Assembly (NCBI GenBank): GCA_963580285.1
Contig: OY757010.1
Location: 152,602,714 to 152,666,713, forward strand
DNA from: Lucinisca nassula
Taxonomy: Eukaryota > Mollusca > Bivalvia > Lucinida > Lucinidae
Length of the DNA: 64,000 nt
Direction: 5' to 3'
The notes beneath the pieces are model-generated. The model had not been told where the DNA came from. It made no database searches and saw nothing but the letters and a program-made list of their open reading frames with translations. The translations under genes and the position numbers were made by a program. Below are positions 1-11,356 of this stretch, one piece after another; the stretch's first letter is position 1, and every line of letters begins with the position of its first letter.

Positions 1-652
1 TTTGAACAATTATAATTTACTATTCGATATCATGTCCAAATATAGCTGGATGAAGGTTTCATTATAGTCGTGCCTGCTTTAAGCATGGCATGATATAGAT
101 GTCAGGTTTCTGTCTGTTCGTTTGTCTGTTTGTCTGTTCGTTTGTCTGTTTGTCCGCCACATGGTACCTCTGCTAAGTCTGTTACACCACCCTAGTGTTC
201 ACCCTAATGTTCAAGTCCATTTCTCATGAACTCTTAAGAGCATCATTAATGATACTTGGTACAGACTTGCATCTACGAATAGCAGCTTTAATGCCATAAC
301 CCTATTTGACCTTTACCTACATTTCATGGTTCACTGACTTTGGAAAACTATTGCGACTGCCCTACCATTTACCCCATTTCTCAAGAACTATAAGAGCTTC
401 ATAAATAATACACATTTCCATTTACGGATGACTATTTTAATGCAAGCATCCATATTTGATCTTGACCTACATTTCATGCTTCACTGACTGAAATATTGCG
501 ACCATCCTAGCATTCACCCTTACGTTCAAGTGATTTTCTCAAGAACTATTTGACCTTCATTAATGATACTTCATACAGACTTGGTTCTAGGGATGACAAT
601 TATATTGCAGTCATCCATATTTGACCTTGACCTATATTTCATGGTTAACTGA
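1..652. repeat. Degenerate tandem repeat, ~150-bp units
   Basis: Units built from 'accctaatgttcaagtccat', 'tgaccttgacctacatttca' and 'atggttcactgac' recur about every 150 bp. The pattern resumes at 2185-2290 after the element at 653-2176, so one array was split by that insertion. A short (tgtctgtttgtc)-type run lies near 100-155. No coding potential seen. Confidence 0.7.
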
Positions 653-2176
653 CAAGGTTGGCCGGTAAATACCAGTGGCGGGAATTCCCAATGGTATTTA
701 CCGGTAATTACCGTCCTGGGAAATACTCCAATTTTCAGCAAAAATGGGAAATAGTGGGAAATATGATTTTTGTTCTTTTATTTTATTGAAAAACACTATT
801 ATTATTTGTGTAATTGTATTGAAATAATGAACAATTAGCTGTTTTGCAACATACCATACCCTACATAGGTATAAGTCTTGCAAATTGCAAGCTCTTACTA
901 AACCAGACACATGTAATTAATATGAAGTTTACTTGTAAAATGTATTGATCAGTAACTCATTTTTATTGTATACTGAAAAACATATTATGGGAATCTCTTC
1001 AGGAAAGGAGGAGAGACAGTAGGCTTATACTTATGTATAAAGGTCTAAAGGGTGCTGCCAGCAATCCAACAGATGACCTTATATCCCCAATTAGAAATGG
1101 CAGGAAGCATCATTCTTTGGCACTTCAGGTGCCCTTGTCAAGAACTGACATCTACAAGGGATCCTTCTTCCTTCAGACAAGTACAGATTGGCCTGCCCTT
1201 CCAGATTTGGTCATTTTGGCTGCGGAAGTTGCAAAGGATAATGCAGCTAAATTTACTTCTTTGGCCAGAGCTAGGGACCAACTCCTCTTTACAAGAATGT
1301 CATTGAGCATGTCACCAATAACAATGCAGATTCAGATCAGGGTGCAGCTTTTTAAAATCCCTCACATTCAATAGATAATTATCCTAAAATTGGGACAGAC
1401 AGGCCTGAGCAAACAGTGCAGACCAACTTCAGAATGATCCTTCTATTATTGGAACTTTGTTTTTCATGCTTTAGTGAAATGTTAAAGCCACATTGTTCTA
1501 TTTGTTTTGAGAATTACAACAATTTTTTTGGTTGTCTGAATTTTAAGGATGTTTACACTAACTAGAAAGGTTTGTTTGCAAGTTTGTCAAGTAATTACTC
1601 CTATTTAAAAAGGTGTGAAAATTAAACGGTTTGTTTAAGACAGGTATTAAAAGAACAAAAGACAAAGGGCATACATTGTACATTTCTTAAATAACCTGCA
1701 GGTACTGTCTAAAGTATTTTTATTTACAAATCAAGTCAAATCCCAGTAGCTGAAAGTTAAAAACTGATATAATTCAGAATCATCTTTTTGAAAACAAATT
1801 ATATACATACTATAATGAAGATCACAGACAATATATCTTTCATGCAATTCAGTATCTGCAAGTTTATAAAATTCTTCAAAATTTCACTTGACCTGCATGT
1901 AGACTGGAAAATGTCGTAGGGACTAGACAAAAGTTTTTACTGTCTTTCAAAAATTTTTCTTGTCATGGAAAGCAGACAAGTGAAATTTGCAAGCCCTGTA
2001 TGAAATGATTTTGCTTTCAAATACCTAGGTAGGAAGGGTATAGTTATTAAGTAAATCAGTAGGACCCACCTATGTTAATGTGTATTTCCCGGGAATTCCC
2101 TGTATTTCCCGGGAATTCCCTGTATTTCCCGCCGTCCTGGGAAATATGAGTATTTCCCGCTTTTTTGCCAACCTTG
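653..2176. mobile_element. Non-autonomous hAT-like DNA transposon
   Basis: The ends are a perfect 10-bp inverted repeat, CAAGGTTGGC at 653 and GCCAACCTTG ending at 2176. Identical 8-bp copies of TTAACTGA flank it at 645-652 and 2177-2184. An 8-bp target duplication with C(A)AGG-type ends is the signature of the hAT superfamily. The subterminal regions on both sides carry 'gggaattccc' and 'ccgtcctgggaaat' motifs in inverted arrangement. No hAT transposase is recognisable, so the copy is non-autonomous. The interior holds a non-LTR retrotransposon fragment. It sits inside the ~150-bp repeat array. Confidence 0.85.
1033..1300 (+). pseudogene. Fragment of non-LTR retrotransposon pol (C-terminal end)
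   Basis: Translation in the frame of 1033 gives a stretch resembling the C-terminal tail of RTE/CR1/Jockey-type polymerases. It has a 'TDDL' segment, then R-T-D-I-Y-K-x-S-F-F and, about eight residues on, a W-x-A-L-P-D motif, matching the family pattern 'YK-SFF...W-x-LPD'. Only this tail is present: no reverse-transcriptase YxDD core or endonuclease lies nearby. It lies wholly inside the hAT-like element, so it was carried as cargo or inserted there. Homology is by motif recall, so the exact clade is not assigned. Confidence 0.5.
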
Positions 2177-2338
2177 TTAACTGACTTTGTGATCTATTGT
2201 ATCAACCCTTGCGTTTACCCTAATGGTCAAGTCCATTTCATAAGGACTATAAGAGCTTCATTGTTCTAAGGATAATAATGCATATCCAGCTTTCAGTGTA
2301 AATTCCTCTCTAAATGTATCCCATTTGAGAATAAGAGG

Positions 2339-2431
2339 ATCTTACACTCGTGGTCATTTCATATGAAATTTATGAAACAAGCCTTTGGCGAGTTTCATAA
2401 ATTTCATATGAAATGACCACACGTGTAAGAT
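2339..2431. repeat. Near-perfect palindrome, 40-bp arms
   Basis: Arms 2339-2378 and 2392-2431 are reverse complements with very few mismatches, around a 13-bp spacer. The arm contains 'tcatttcatatgaaat'. It could extrude as a cruciform and is probably a fold-back element. A related 'acacgtgtggtcatt' occurs near 2560. Confidence 0.8.
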
Positions 2432-2837
2432 TCTTTTTAGCATATGACCACTTTAAATTGGATTTTATCGCCTTTGAATTTGACAGTTTTTTCTACAAAA
2501 ATGCATTGTTGACATGGACGTCGTCATGACGTTACTTAATCCCGCCAAAGTGTTATTACACGTGTGGTCATTATTATATTACGACATTATCCACTGTTTA
2601 TCAACGACGTCATATGATAAGGCAAGTTATGCAACAGAAGGTCAGGTGGTCTGGTTATAGCTACAGATGAAGATGAGAAATGAGAATAATTGTGGTATAA
2701 TTAAAGCATGTGACATATGTTGTGGGTACTTCTTAGAATTGACACTTTAAGGTGATTATTACAAGTACCGCAACTAGAAATAAAGAAAGTTATCTTAATT
2801 ATCTGTAGATCCATGCTGTAGCTGTAGTATTACCAAG
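2432..2837. other. No gene or clear repeat recognised
   Basis: AT-rich sequence with a 'tgacgtcgtcatgacgt'-like stretch near 2517. No open frame or known repeat is supported. Confidence 0.4.
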
Positions 2838-3020
2838 TATAGTGAAATTCCACTGTTAAGACCACCTAAAATTAAGACTAATTCTCCTCTTAAGTATGTT
2901 GCAGTTATTCCTGCCTACTTTGTCCTCTGGTCAGACACCACCTTTGGGACTGTTCAAAAGTGGTCTTAAGACCACTTTTGAACGGTCCCAAAGATGGTCT
3001 TTATACATATAGAATTGTGC
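2838..3020. repeat. Dispersed element with terminal hairpin, copy 1
   Basis: Starts with 'tatagtgaaatt...aagaccacctaaaatta' and ends in a hairpin at 2942-2993 whose arms read 'ctttgggac...' and '...gtcccaaag' around 'ggtcttaagacc'. A second copy at 4749-4950 has the same head, a different middle and the same hairpin. Confidence 0.7.
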
Positions 3021-3042
3021 TGTATTTTTTTTTTCTTTTCAG

Positions 3043-3102
3043 GAAGGTGAGGGTGAAGAAGAAGAGGCAGAAGAAGAAGGTGAAGGGGAAGAGGGAGAAT
3101 GA
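3043..3102 (+). CDS. Possible terminal exon with acidic tail
   Basis: A strong splice-acceptor pattern (long T tract, then 'tttcag', AG at 3041-3042) is followed by 19 codons that are almost all Glu or Gly and a TGA at 3100-3102. Acidic Glu/Gly tails occur at the C-terminus of tubulins and other proteins, but nothing here identifies one. No upstream exon was recognised in this window. GA-rich simple sequence would give the same reading, so this is only a candidate last exon. Confidence 0.2.
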   Translation, partial: EGEGEEEEAEEEGEGEEGE

Positions 3103-3309
3103 AGCAGTAGCTTGGGGACAAATGGGATCAACACAGAATTTATTAGATCACAGCATTTCTTCACAGAACAAAGGAACTTTCTGTGACACATATATGAACA
3201 AAAAATCATGAATCTTAATGCTTATCATGCTGAATAGATTAATTTAGTCACACCCAGTTCTGATTATAAACCAATCAGATCATTCAATTCACAAACTGCA
3301 TGACAGTGG

Positions 3310-3430
3310 AACCTTGTAAACCAGGGGTCGTGGGCTTGATTCCAGGCTTCTCCAGACTTTCGGATGAGTCTTTAAACCGATGTCCCGTCTGTGTATGATC
3401 TTAGCTGTGGTGCGACGTAAATCAAACAAT
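3310..3430 (+). mobile_element. tRNA-derived SINE (type C), 5'-truncated
   Basis: Shares 'ccttgtaaaccaggg', a degenerate B box (gggcttgattcc), 'ggcttctccagactttcgga', 'tctttaaaccga' and 'gacgtaaa' with the fuller copy at 57271-57440. The A-box part is missing. Confidence 0.65.
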
Positions 3431-3451
3431 GCGTAATACAGTGTACATCAT

Positions 3452-3695
3452 GGTCAGATGGCTTCCTCAGCTGATCTGAATCTACACTGGTTGCATGTTC
3501 AGCAGGATAAGGATTAAGGAAATTAATGCTTGTCCTGCTGAATATTTAAATATGCCACACCCATTACTGATTATCAACCAATCAGATTACTTGATGCAAA
3601 TTATTGCAACAAATTCATAAATTGAATGACAAACAATGAAGATCCTGATCAGGAAGCCATCTGATCTGGATCTAAATTGTTTGAAGTTAAGATGT
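3452..3695. repeat. Partial fold-back repeat arms (type G)
   Basis: 3452-3505 and 3640-3695 both carry 'gatctg(g)atctaaa/cactg' and 'cagatggcttc' motifs of the dispersed fold-back family best seen at 17916-17985. The arms here are imperfect. Confidence 0.5.
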
Positions 3696-4198
3696 ATCCT
3701 GGCTCAGCAGGACAAGGTTAATAATAATAACAAAAATGTCTATGAATACATTCAAAGCATCAAAAATCAAGAGGTATTTATTATTATATCTTGTATTGAA
3801 ACCGTTAAGGTGGGTACTAGGTGTTTAACAAGGATAATTTTTGTAAAACTTATGTGGTTGGTATTCATTTGAACCACCTTGGTGAGGCGATGCAAATGAC
3901 TATCATCAATATAGGTTTATATGGTGAAATAAGGAACTGTGGAATGCATTGGTGCAGTGATAAAACACTCTGGTGATCAATTTATTCACATTGATTTGTA
4001 CTGGTTTGTACCCAGGAATTAACTGATTGTCAAATTCAACCAATTCATTATTATAGAATTATTGAAAAGTAAGGTACTGAATAGAATACTTGTCTTGATG
4101 TTTAACTTAGCTGCATTTATGCTTTGTTATTCTGAAAAAAAAATATGGAAACCCTGTCCTTACCCATTTTGCACTGCAAACCCCAAAAGAGGTATTTG
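3696..4198. other. No gene recognised
   Basis: AT-rich DNA. The open frames here have no domain, motif or splice support. Confidence 0.4.
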
Positions 4199-4266
4199 GC
4201 AAACAGTGCAGGCAGAAATCAGACGCTGCAGAATGTGGCATCTGATCAGGGTCCACACTGTTTTGC
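4199..4266. repeat. Fold-back repeat (type G)
   Basis: Begins GCAAACAGTG and ends CACTGTTTTGC, with diverged inner arms (tctgatcagggtccacactg). Confidence 0.6.
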
Positions 4267-4748
4267 AAAGTTCTTGTTATCTGATGCTCTGGGTGTTATT
4301 CACCATTTCATTTGGGAGTTCATTCTGCATTTTAACATACCATTTTAACTCATCTGTTCATGTTCATTATTTCCATCACAGATCATTATTGACCATATGC
4401 TTTCATTTACCATTTAATTACTCAACCCTTTATAAGGATAGCATACCTATGCAATGCAATTCTATATTTAAGGACTTAATGAAGGACATTGGTATATATC
4501 TGCAGTGTAAGCTGAGACCAATGTTTCAAGGATTTGACCACTCCTTAGACCTGGCCCCAAGGTTATAAAACTTTTTTCATGCTCTGACTCATTTCATTAT
4601 CATTGTCATTTCATTATCATTATTCAATCATAGTCATTGTCATTCAGAAGATAGATAAGTGGAATATTGGATGATTTCTTGCTTTGTTTCACTACAAAAG
4701 CCCAACGTTGCATAACTTCATTGGGGAACCGAACAAGAGGCGCAAGCA

Positions 4749-4950
4749 TGTATAGTGAAATTACGCTTTTAAGACCACCTAAAATTAAAACTAGTTCTGC
4801 CATAAAAAGCTTTGATATTTCGAAGGGTAGTTCTTTCTTCATGTTTTCTGCACACAGTGTCCTCTGGTCAGGGATCACCTTTGCGACTCTTCAAAAGTGG
4901 TCTTTAAGACCACTTTTGAACAGTCCCAAAGGTTGTCTTAATATAGGATT
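4749..4950. repeat. Dispersed element with terminal hairpin, copy 2
   Basis: Same 'tatagtgaaatt' head and 'aagaccacctaaaatta' block as 2838. The terminal hairpin at 4878-4932 folds around 'ggtctttaagacc'. Confidence 0.7.
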
Positions 4951-6020
4951 CTAAGGATTTTTAATGGAGAGATAACTATTGTGGAGTTATCATGCCATAG
5001 TTGACATAGTAAGGAAAAATTGCAGTATTTTTTGTGACCCATAGAAGTTCGGGTACTTGCCTCACAAAGATGTAGATATATTTTGGGTACTAATGAATAC
5101 ACGTTATACATACATGCTTATAAGAAAAAATATATACCACAAGTACACTTGTTCATGATTACCTTAGCTTGTGACCCACAAAGAGACTTGACACGTCGTT
5201 AAACACGAAATCATCATCATCATGATTACCTTAAGCAGCTCTGAGAACCAAGAATATTCCACATATTCCACTTTCTCTACTCTGCTGTCAGAAACTCATA
5301 CCATTGACATTTCCCCATCAATCATCTCATATTCAGTTATCAACTATCAGTAGCAGAATGTTGTTTTCCACAGTTGTCATGACTTGCATTTGACAGTTAA
5401 GCTCAGGTCACTCCATATTCACTTGCACTAGAATGGCATTGTTTTCCATTTTGTTCAATGTAATTTATAGAAACAGATAATGTTACTATTAGATTTTAAA
5501 GTTACTTTGTTCTGTTGGGATTATGCAGAGGTCCCTGACCAAAGCTCCAGTTTAGGAGAGTAATGCGAATAATGGGATGTGTCCTCGTGTTTTGGGTACT
5601 TTCTCATTTCTCCTTCAAAACATGTTGTGGGTACATGTCGGAATCGCAATTCTAATAAGTATGTGGTCTACAACATGCAATTTTTAATAAGAAAAACTAC
5701 CTTAAAATCATCCTTATTACTCCTATTCTGGATATATGCTGGTAACACGTCTAAACAACATTCATTTACCAGGAACTTTTTCAGAATGAATTGCTTATAA
5801 TCATTCTCCCATAAAATGTGTTGGAAGATTTTTTAGAAGAGGTCAAACTGATCCTAGAACTTACAGTGTAGTAATTGCTTGGTGTCTTAAAATGTCAGAT
5901 TAGATGTTAATGTTAAATAAAAGGTTGGCCATTTTGTAACCAGTGTTTGTATTTTTTTTTTTCCCACATAAAGACCTGAAAGAACCACAAGAACCATCTA
6001 TAGCCTCCAGACAATGATGA
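4951..6020. other. No gene recognised; SINE-tail remnant near 5195
   Basis: AT-rich. At 5195-5225 a 'gacacgtcgttaaacac' plus ATC-run looks like a SINE 3' tail. The rest shows only the recurring 'ttgtgggtac' motif (near 5627), also seen at 2718 and 7240. Confidence 0.4.
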
Positions 6021-6328
6021 TTTGTTTGTATTGGAGTTTAACGGCCCAATCAACACTACTTTATGTCATTTTTGAGCTGGCCATTCAACCTATCAACACT
6101 GTTCTGGGCATGCTTATACGTAAACGGTTAACAAGTACAGTGAACATTCTTTCGCCAGAAACTGACAAATGCCCTTCTTGAATCAGCGAAAGGGAGAGAA
6201 TGGCCATAGAAAAGATTTCATGATCAATCTCCACGAGAGAATGTTGCCAACCTCGGCAGGAATCAAACCCGCATCCTCCTGATCACCAGTCAGGCCCGCA
6301 TCCGACTGAGCTACTAAGGCTGGCTACC
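6021..6328 (-). mobile_element. tRNA-derived SINE (type A)
   Basis: On the minus strand it opens with an A box (TAGCTCAGTCGGA) and a B box (GGGTTTGATTCC). A conserved body follows (GAGATTGATCATGAAATC, TTTCTGGCGAAAGAATGT), then a tail ending GGGCCGTTAAACTCCAA. Split A/B boxes spaced as in a tRNA mark it as a polymerase III-transcribed SINE. Other copies are at 10990-11279, 20416-20665 and 22532-22830. Confidence 0.8.
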
Positions 6329-6559
6329 AGACAACGGAGAAAGAAACCATTCTTCTTGCCGAACTTGGCCGGTAGCAAAACCTTAAGAAACAGAACAGCT
6401 CCAGCAGTGATTTGTTGAGTAATAAGTTGTCAAGTAGATCAGATCACGAGTGCATAGCGAGAGTGATTTATCTTCTTACTACTGTCCGACAAATCGATTC
6501 TCCCAACCTTCCGCCATTCTTTTGGCATTAGGGCTTTAGATGTCATTACTTCTCATTGT

Positions 6560-6648
6560 TGGGTGTCACACAAAATTGGAAGCAACATCTCCAAAATGAC
6601 ATAAATAGTGTTGACGGGGATATAAAACCTAAGTTCAATCAAATGAAC
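6560..6648 (+). mobile_element. SINE (type B), 3' fragment
   Basis: Contains 'aattggaagcaacatctcca' and 'gtgttgacgggga', the 3' third of the type B SINE. The 5' part is absent. Confidence 0.65.
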
Positions 6649-6672
6649 TAATTTTATATAGGAAACCCAAGC

Positions 6673-6737
6673 TGGAAACAGTGCAGGCCCAGAAAAGATG
6701 CTGCAGAATGCGTCATCTGATGAGGGCCTTCTCCGTT
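6673..6737. repeat. Diverged fold-back repeat (type G)
   Basis: 'gaaacagtgcaggcccaga' and 'gtcatctgatgagggcc...cgtttgc' are the two arms of the family in degraded form. Confidence 0.45.
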
Positions 6738-6860
6738 TGCAGAAAGTTCAACAATTGTTGTTACTATATTTAGAAAAATAACCAACACCCCTGAATTTCA
6801 AATTTGGAATTCTGCTGTATACAAAAGGAAAGATTCCATTCAGTATAAAAGGGTTAAACA

Positions 6861-7063
6861 CACACCACAACCTTGTTATAACACGTTTGGATATAAGTGC
6901 TTCAAGATTGATCACAAAAATGAGTAGATTATATAGAAAAATGACCATAAATGGTCATTTTTCTGTATAAACTACACAATTTTGTTTGGATATAACACGG
7001 TTGTTTAACTAAGGGTTTCTGCTTATGACCCCTTTAATAGTGTTATAAAGGGGTAGTTGTGTA
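6861..7063. repeat. Palindromic MITE-like element (type H), copy 1
   Basis: Ends are 'cacaccacaaccttgttata' and 'gttataaaggggtagttgtg'. The centre is a palindrome around 'aatgaccataaatggtcatt' (6940-6960). Copy 2 at 17281-17504 shares both ends and the centre. Confidence 0.7.
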
Positions 7064-7232
7064 TCTGAATCATTTTGCTGCTCGGAGACGAATGGAAGAC
7101 TGATGAAGTCCTATTAGTTGGTTGGGCATGCAAATCTCATTCCGTGAACTGAACAGCCCCCTCAACCCCACTCAATACATGTATAGAAAAAACTGGGGTT
7201 TATGGGGTTATACATTATTTTTCTTATTTCTA

Positions 7233-7314
7233 CTCCAAGACATAGGTTGTGGGTACTTGTTAGAGATGCCTCAATGAGGAGGTTCTAACGAGCACCCACA
7301 ACCTATGTTTGGAG
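7233..7314. repeat. Inverted repeat, ~32-bp arms
   Basis: Arms 7233-7265 and 7283-7314 contain 'cataggttgtgggtac' and its near reverse complement 'agcacccacaacctatg'. Probably a fold-back element. Confidence 0.7.
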
Positions 7315-7359
7315 CAAAAATCTCAGATTTTCATCAAAAAAGTAACGGTTTTGGAGATG

Positions 7360-8275
7360 TGAAACAAGAGGGCCATGCTGGCCCTGGATTGCTCGCCTGA
7401 TCCATAGAGTAACAAGTGGGCCCCGGGATGGGCCATTATTGATCCCAAGGCTATAATGTGCATAATGTTGAGGGAGGTCTAAAAAGGTGAAGCTTCATAC
7501 CAAATATCAACAAAGGCTATAATTGAAACAATCTTGGCAAAGGTCCACTAGATGAAGCTACACACAAAATATTTTTATGCCCCCGCCTATTCGAAGAATA
7601 GCAGAAGGGCATTAAGTTTGACCCCTTTCCATCCGTTCGTTCGTCCGGTGACATCGTGTCCGGGCCATAACTCCTAAACCGTATGGAATATATTCATGAA
7701 ACTTCACAGTTGCATTCATCACACTGAGACGATGTGTCATGAACAAGGAAGACAACTCTTGCATTTTTGGTTTTTGAATTATCTGCCCTTGATGCATATA
7801 TTTTATGATTGATTTGAAATACATTTGTAATATGTTTATCCCCTCGCACAACATAGTTGTGAGGGGGGATATAGCATAACTTCACACAAATGTTCCTTAT
7901 AAAAAAATCTCGAGCGAGTTAGACTTTCAAGGTTATGACCTCAAGGTCAAGGTCACTGTGGCTATTTTTAGAAAATCTTTGTCATCGCTCTAGCACCTAC
8001 ATTTCTTCACCAATTTCAATATATCTTCACACAAATGTTCCTTATAAAAAAAATCTTGAGCGAGTTCGTCTTTCAAGGTCATGACCTCAAGGTCACTGTG
8101 GCTATTTTAAGAAAAACTTTGTCATCGCTCTAGCGCCTACATTTCTTCACTGATTTCAATATAACTTCACACAAATGTTTCTTATGACAATATCTCTAGC
8201 GAGTTCGACTTTCAAGGTCATGACCTCAAGGTCAAGGTCACTGGCTATTTTTAGAAAAACTTTGTCATCGCTCTA
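7360..8275. repeat. Tandem-repeat element remnant and ~150-bp array, cut by gap
   Basis: 7363-7575 is the 'aacaagagggcc' terminus of the tandem-repeat element family. From 7865 three units of about 150 bp recur, each with 'acttcacacaaatgttcctt', 'tcatgacctcaaggtca' and 'tttgtcatcgctctagc'. The array runs into the N gap. 7576-7640 has a short hairpin. Confidence 0.7.
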
Positions 8276-8475
8276 NNNNNNNNNNNNNNNNNNNNNNNNN
8301 NNNNNNNNNNNNNNNNNNNNNNNNNNNNNNNNNNNNNNNNNNNNNNNNNNNNNNNNNNNNNNNNNNNNNNNNNNNNNNNNNNNNNNNNNNNNNNNNNNNN
8401 NNNNNNNNNNNNNNNNNNNNNNNNNNNNNNNNNNNNNNNNNNNNNNNNNNNNNNNNNNNNNNNNNNNNNNNNNNN
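8276..8475. other. Assembly gap (200 N)
   Basis: Exactly 200 undetermined bases, probably a gap of unknown true length inside a tandem array. Confidence 0.99.
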
Positions 8476-8652
8476 CTAGTAGTTGTTTTATATGTCTGTA
8501 CCTTTTACTTTGCCGGCCTCTGTAGCTCAGTCTGATGCGCGTCAGACTGGTGAATGGTATCGGCCCTTTTCTCTCATTTGTCATCTCATTGGGGTACTGT
8601 TTAACAGTCTTCTAGTGAGTGGCTATACCTGGCATGTTTTTCATTTTTTTTT

Positions 8653-10930
8653 TTTAGCTCACCTGTCACATAGTGACAAGGTGAGCTTTTGTGATCACTT
8701 TTTGTCCGTCGTCCGTCGTCAGTGCGTGTGTGCGTGCGTGTGTGTGTGTGTGTGTGCGTAAACTTTTTCTTCAAATGACATCTCCTCCTAAACCACTGAT
8801 CGGATTTTGACCAAACTTCACAGCAGTGATCCTTAGGTGGTCCCCTTTCAAAATTGTTCAAATGGTTCCGGTCCATTGCACATCTGGGTCACAGGAGCTA
8901 AAAATAGATTTTTTAAATAAAAATTTTAAAAATCTTCTTCTCTGAAACCGCAAGGCCCAGGTCTTTGATATTTGGTATGAAGCTTCATCTAGTGAACCTC
9001 TACCAAGATTGTTCAAATTATAGCCCTGGGGGCCAAAATGCCCCCGCCCCGGGGGCCTTTGGTTTTACATAGGCTTATATAGGGAAAATCATTAAAAAAT
9101 CTTCTTCTCTGAAACCACAAGGCCCAGGTCTTTAATATTTGGTGTGAAGCTTTACCTGGTGGACCTCTATAAAGATTGTTCAAATTATAGCCTACGGGCC
9201 AAAAATGCCCACGCCCCGGAAGGCCTTTGGTTTTAAAAAGGCTTATACAGGGAAAATCTTTAAAAATCTTCTTCTCAGAAACCGCAAGGCCAAGATCTTT
9301 GACGTTTGGTGTGAAGCTTCATCTAGTGGACCATTACCAAGATTGTTCAAATTATAGCCCTGGGGGCCAAAATGCCCCCGCCCCGTGGGCCTATGGTTTT
9401 ACATAGGCTTATATAGTGAAAATCATTAAAAAATCTTCTTCTCTGAAACCTCAAGGCCCAGATCTTTGATATTTGGTGTGAAGCTTCATCTAGTGGACCT
9501 CTACCAAGATTGTTCAAATTATAGCCCTGGGGGCCAAAAATGCCCACACCCCGGGGGCCTTTGTTATTACATAGGCTTATACAGGGAAAATCTTTAAAAA
9601 TCTTCTTCTCTGAAACCGAAAGGCCCAGATCTTTGATATTTGGTGTGAAGCTTCATCTGGTGGACCTCTACCAAGATTGTTCAAATTATAGCCCTGGGGG
9701 CCAAAATGCCCCCACCCCGGGGGCCTATGGTTTTACATAGGCTTATATAGGGATAATCATTAAAAAATCTTCTTCTCTGAAACCGCAAGGCCCAGATCTT
9801 CGATATTTGGTATGAAGCTTTATCTAGTGGACCTTTACCAAGATTGTTCAAATTATAGCCCTGGGGGCCAAAATGCCCCCGCCCCGTGGGCCTATGGTTT
9901 TACATAGGCTTATAAAGGGAAAATCATTAAAAAATCTTCTTCTCTGAAACCACAATGCCCAGGTCTTTAATATTTGGTGTGAAGCTTCACCTGGTGGACC
10001 TTAACTAAGATTGTTCAAATTATAGCCTTAGGGCCAAACAAGTCCCCGCCCAGTTTGCCTTTGGTTTTACATAGGCTTATACAGGGAAAATCTTTAAAAA
10101 TCTTCTTCTCTGAAACCACAAGGCCCAGATCTTTGATATTTGGTCTGAAGCTACATCTAGTGAACCTCTTTCAAGATTGTGCAAATTATAGCCCTGGGGC
10201 CGAAAATGGCCCCACCCTTGGACCCTTTGGTTTTTCATAGCCTTATATAGGGAAACCTTTAAAAAATCTTCTTATCTGAAACCACAAGGCACAGGTCTTT
10301 GTTATTTGGTATGAAGCTTTACCTAGTGGACCTCTACCAAGATTGTTCAAATTATAGCCCTGGGGCCAAAAATTGCCCCCGCCCAGGGGGCCTTTGGTTT
10401 TCACCTAAGCTTATGTAGGGGAAATCTTTAAAACTTTTCTTCTCTGAAACAGCAAGGGCCAGGTCATTGATATTTGGTGTGAAGCTTAATCTAATGGACC
10501 TCTACCAAGATTGTTAAAATTAAAGCCCTGGGGCCAAAAATGCCCCCACCCCTGGGGCCTTTGGTTTTACGTAGGTTTATACATGGAAAATCTTTAAAAA
10601 TCTTCTTTTCTGATTACGCAAGGCCCAGATCTTTGGTATTTGGTGTGAAGCTTCATCTAGTGGACCTCTACCAAGATTGTTCAAATTATAGCCCTGGGGC
10701 CAAAAATGCCCTCACTCTGGAACCCTTTGGTTTTCATAGGCTTATATAGGGAAAACCTTTAAAAATTTTCTTGTCTGAAACCAGAAGGCCCAGGTCTTTG
10801 ATATTTGGAATGAAGCTTCATCTAGTGGACCATTACCAAGTTTGTTCAAATTATAGCCCTTGGGCCTAGAATGTACAGGAAACACTAATTCTCAGGTGAG
10901 CGATTCAGGGCCCTCTGGGGCCTCTTGTTT
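8653..10930 (+). repeat. Tandem-repeat element, ~167-bp core units
   Basis: The left end is a hairpin (AGCTCACCTGTCAC/GTGACAAGGTGAGCT) followed by a gtccgtc/GT-rich tract. About eleven units of ~167 bp follow, each with 'cttcttctctgaaacc', 'ggcccaggtctttgatattt', 'aagcttcatctagtggacc' and 'ttgttcaaattatagccct'. The right end is 'caggtgagcg...gggcctcttgtt'. Short open frames inside arise because the unit lacks stops in one frame; they are not genes. Same family, other orientation or copies: 18401, 20903, 57460, 62203. Confidence 0.85.
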
Positions 10931-10989
10931 TTTTTTGTGAGGGAGACAACTTAACATTTCCTGAAATGAAACCCTCAGAAAAATTGGTG

Positions 10990-11279
10990 TACTCTTAAAG
11001 GAATGCATGTCTGACTGTTGATCAGGACGCGGGTTCGATACCTGCCGGGGTCGGCAATTCTTTTGTGGAGATTGATCATGAAATCTTTTCTATGGTCATT
11101 ATCTCCCTTCCGCTGATTCAAGAAGAGCAGTTATCAGTGTCTGGCGAAAGAATGTGCACTGCACTGGTTAAACGCTTACGTATAAGCTTGACCAGGAAAA
11201 GTGTGGATAGGTAAACTGACCAGCTCAAAAATTACCTAAAATAGTGTTGACTGGGCTGCTAAACTCCAAAACAAAAACA
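10990..11279 (+). mobile_element. tRNA-derived SINE (type A), 5'-diverged
   Basis: B box 'gcgggttcgatacc', then 'gagattgatcatgaaatctt', 'gtctggcgaaagaatgtg' and tail 'gggctgctaaactccaaa'. The A box is not clear. Confidence 0.75.
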
Positions 11280-11356
11280 AAAAAAATACCTTTTACTTGA
11301 ATGACTCTACTGTTAGTACCTAACTTCTATGGTTTAGAGACGAATCCCAAAAATAT

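Noticed and set aside
4062..4568. 168-codon + strand frame
   Set aside because: AT-rich, overlaps a fold-back repeat, and shows no domain or splice evidence.
8483..8600. tRNA-like sequence 'ctctgtagctcagtctgatg'
   Set aside because: Only an A-box-like part is present and no cloverleaf can be drawn; likely a SINE remnant next to the gap.
9347..10749. Series of short open frames with related products on both strands
   Set aside because: They repeat with the ~167-bp satellite unit and recur in other arrays; repeat phase, not genes.
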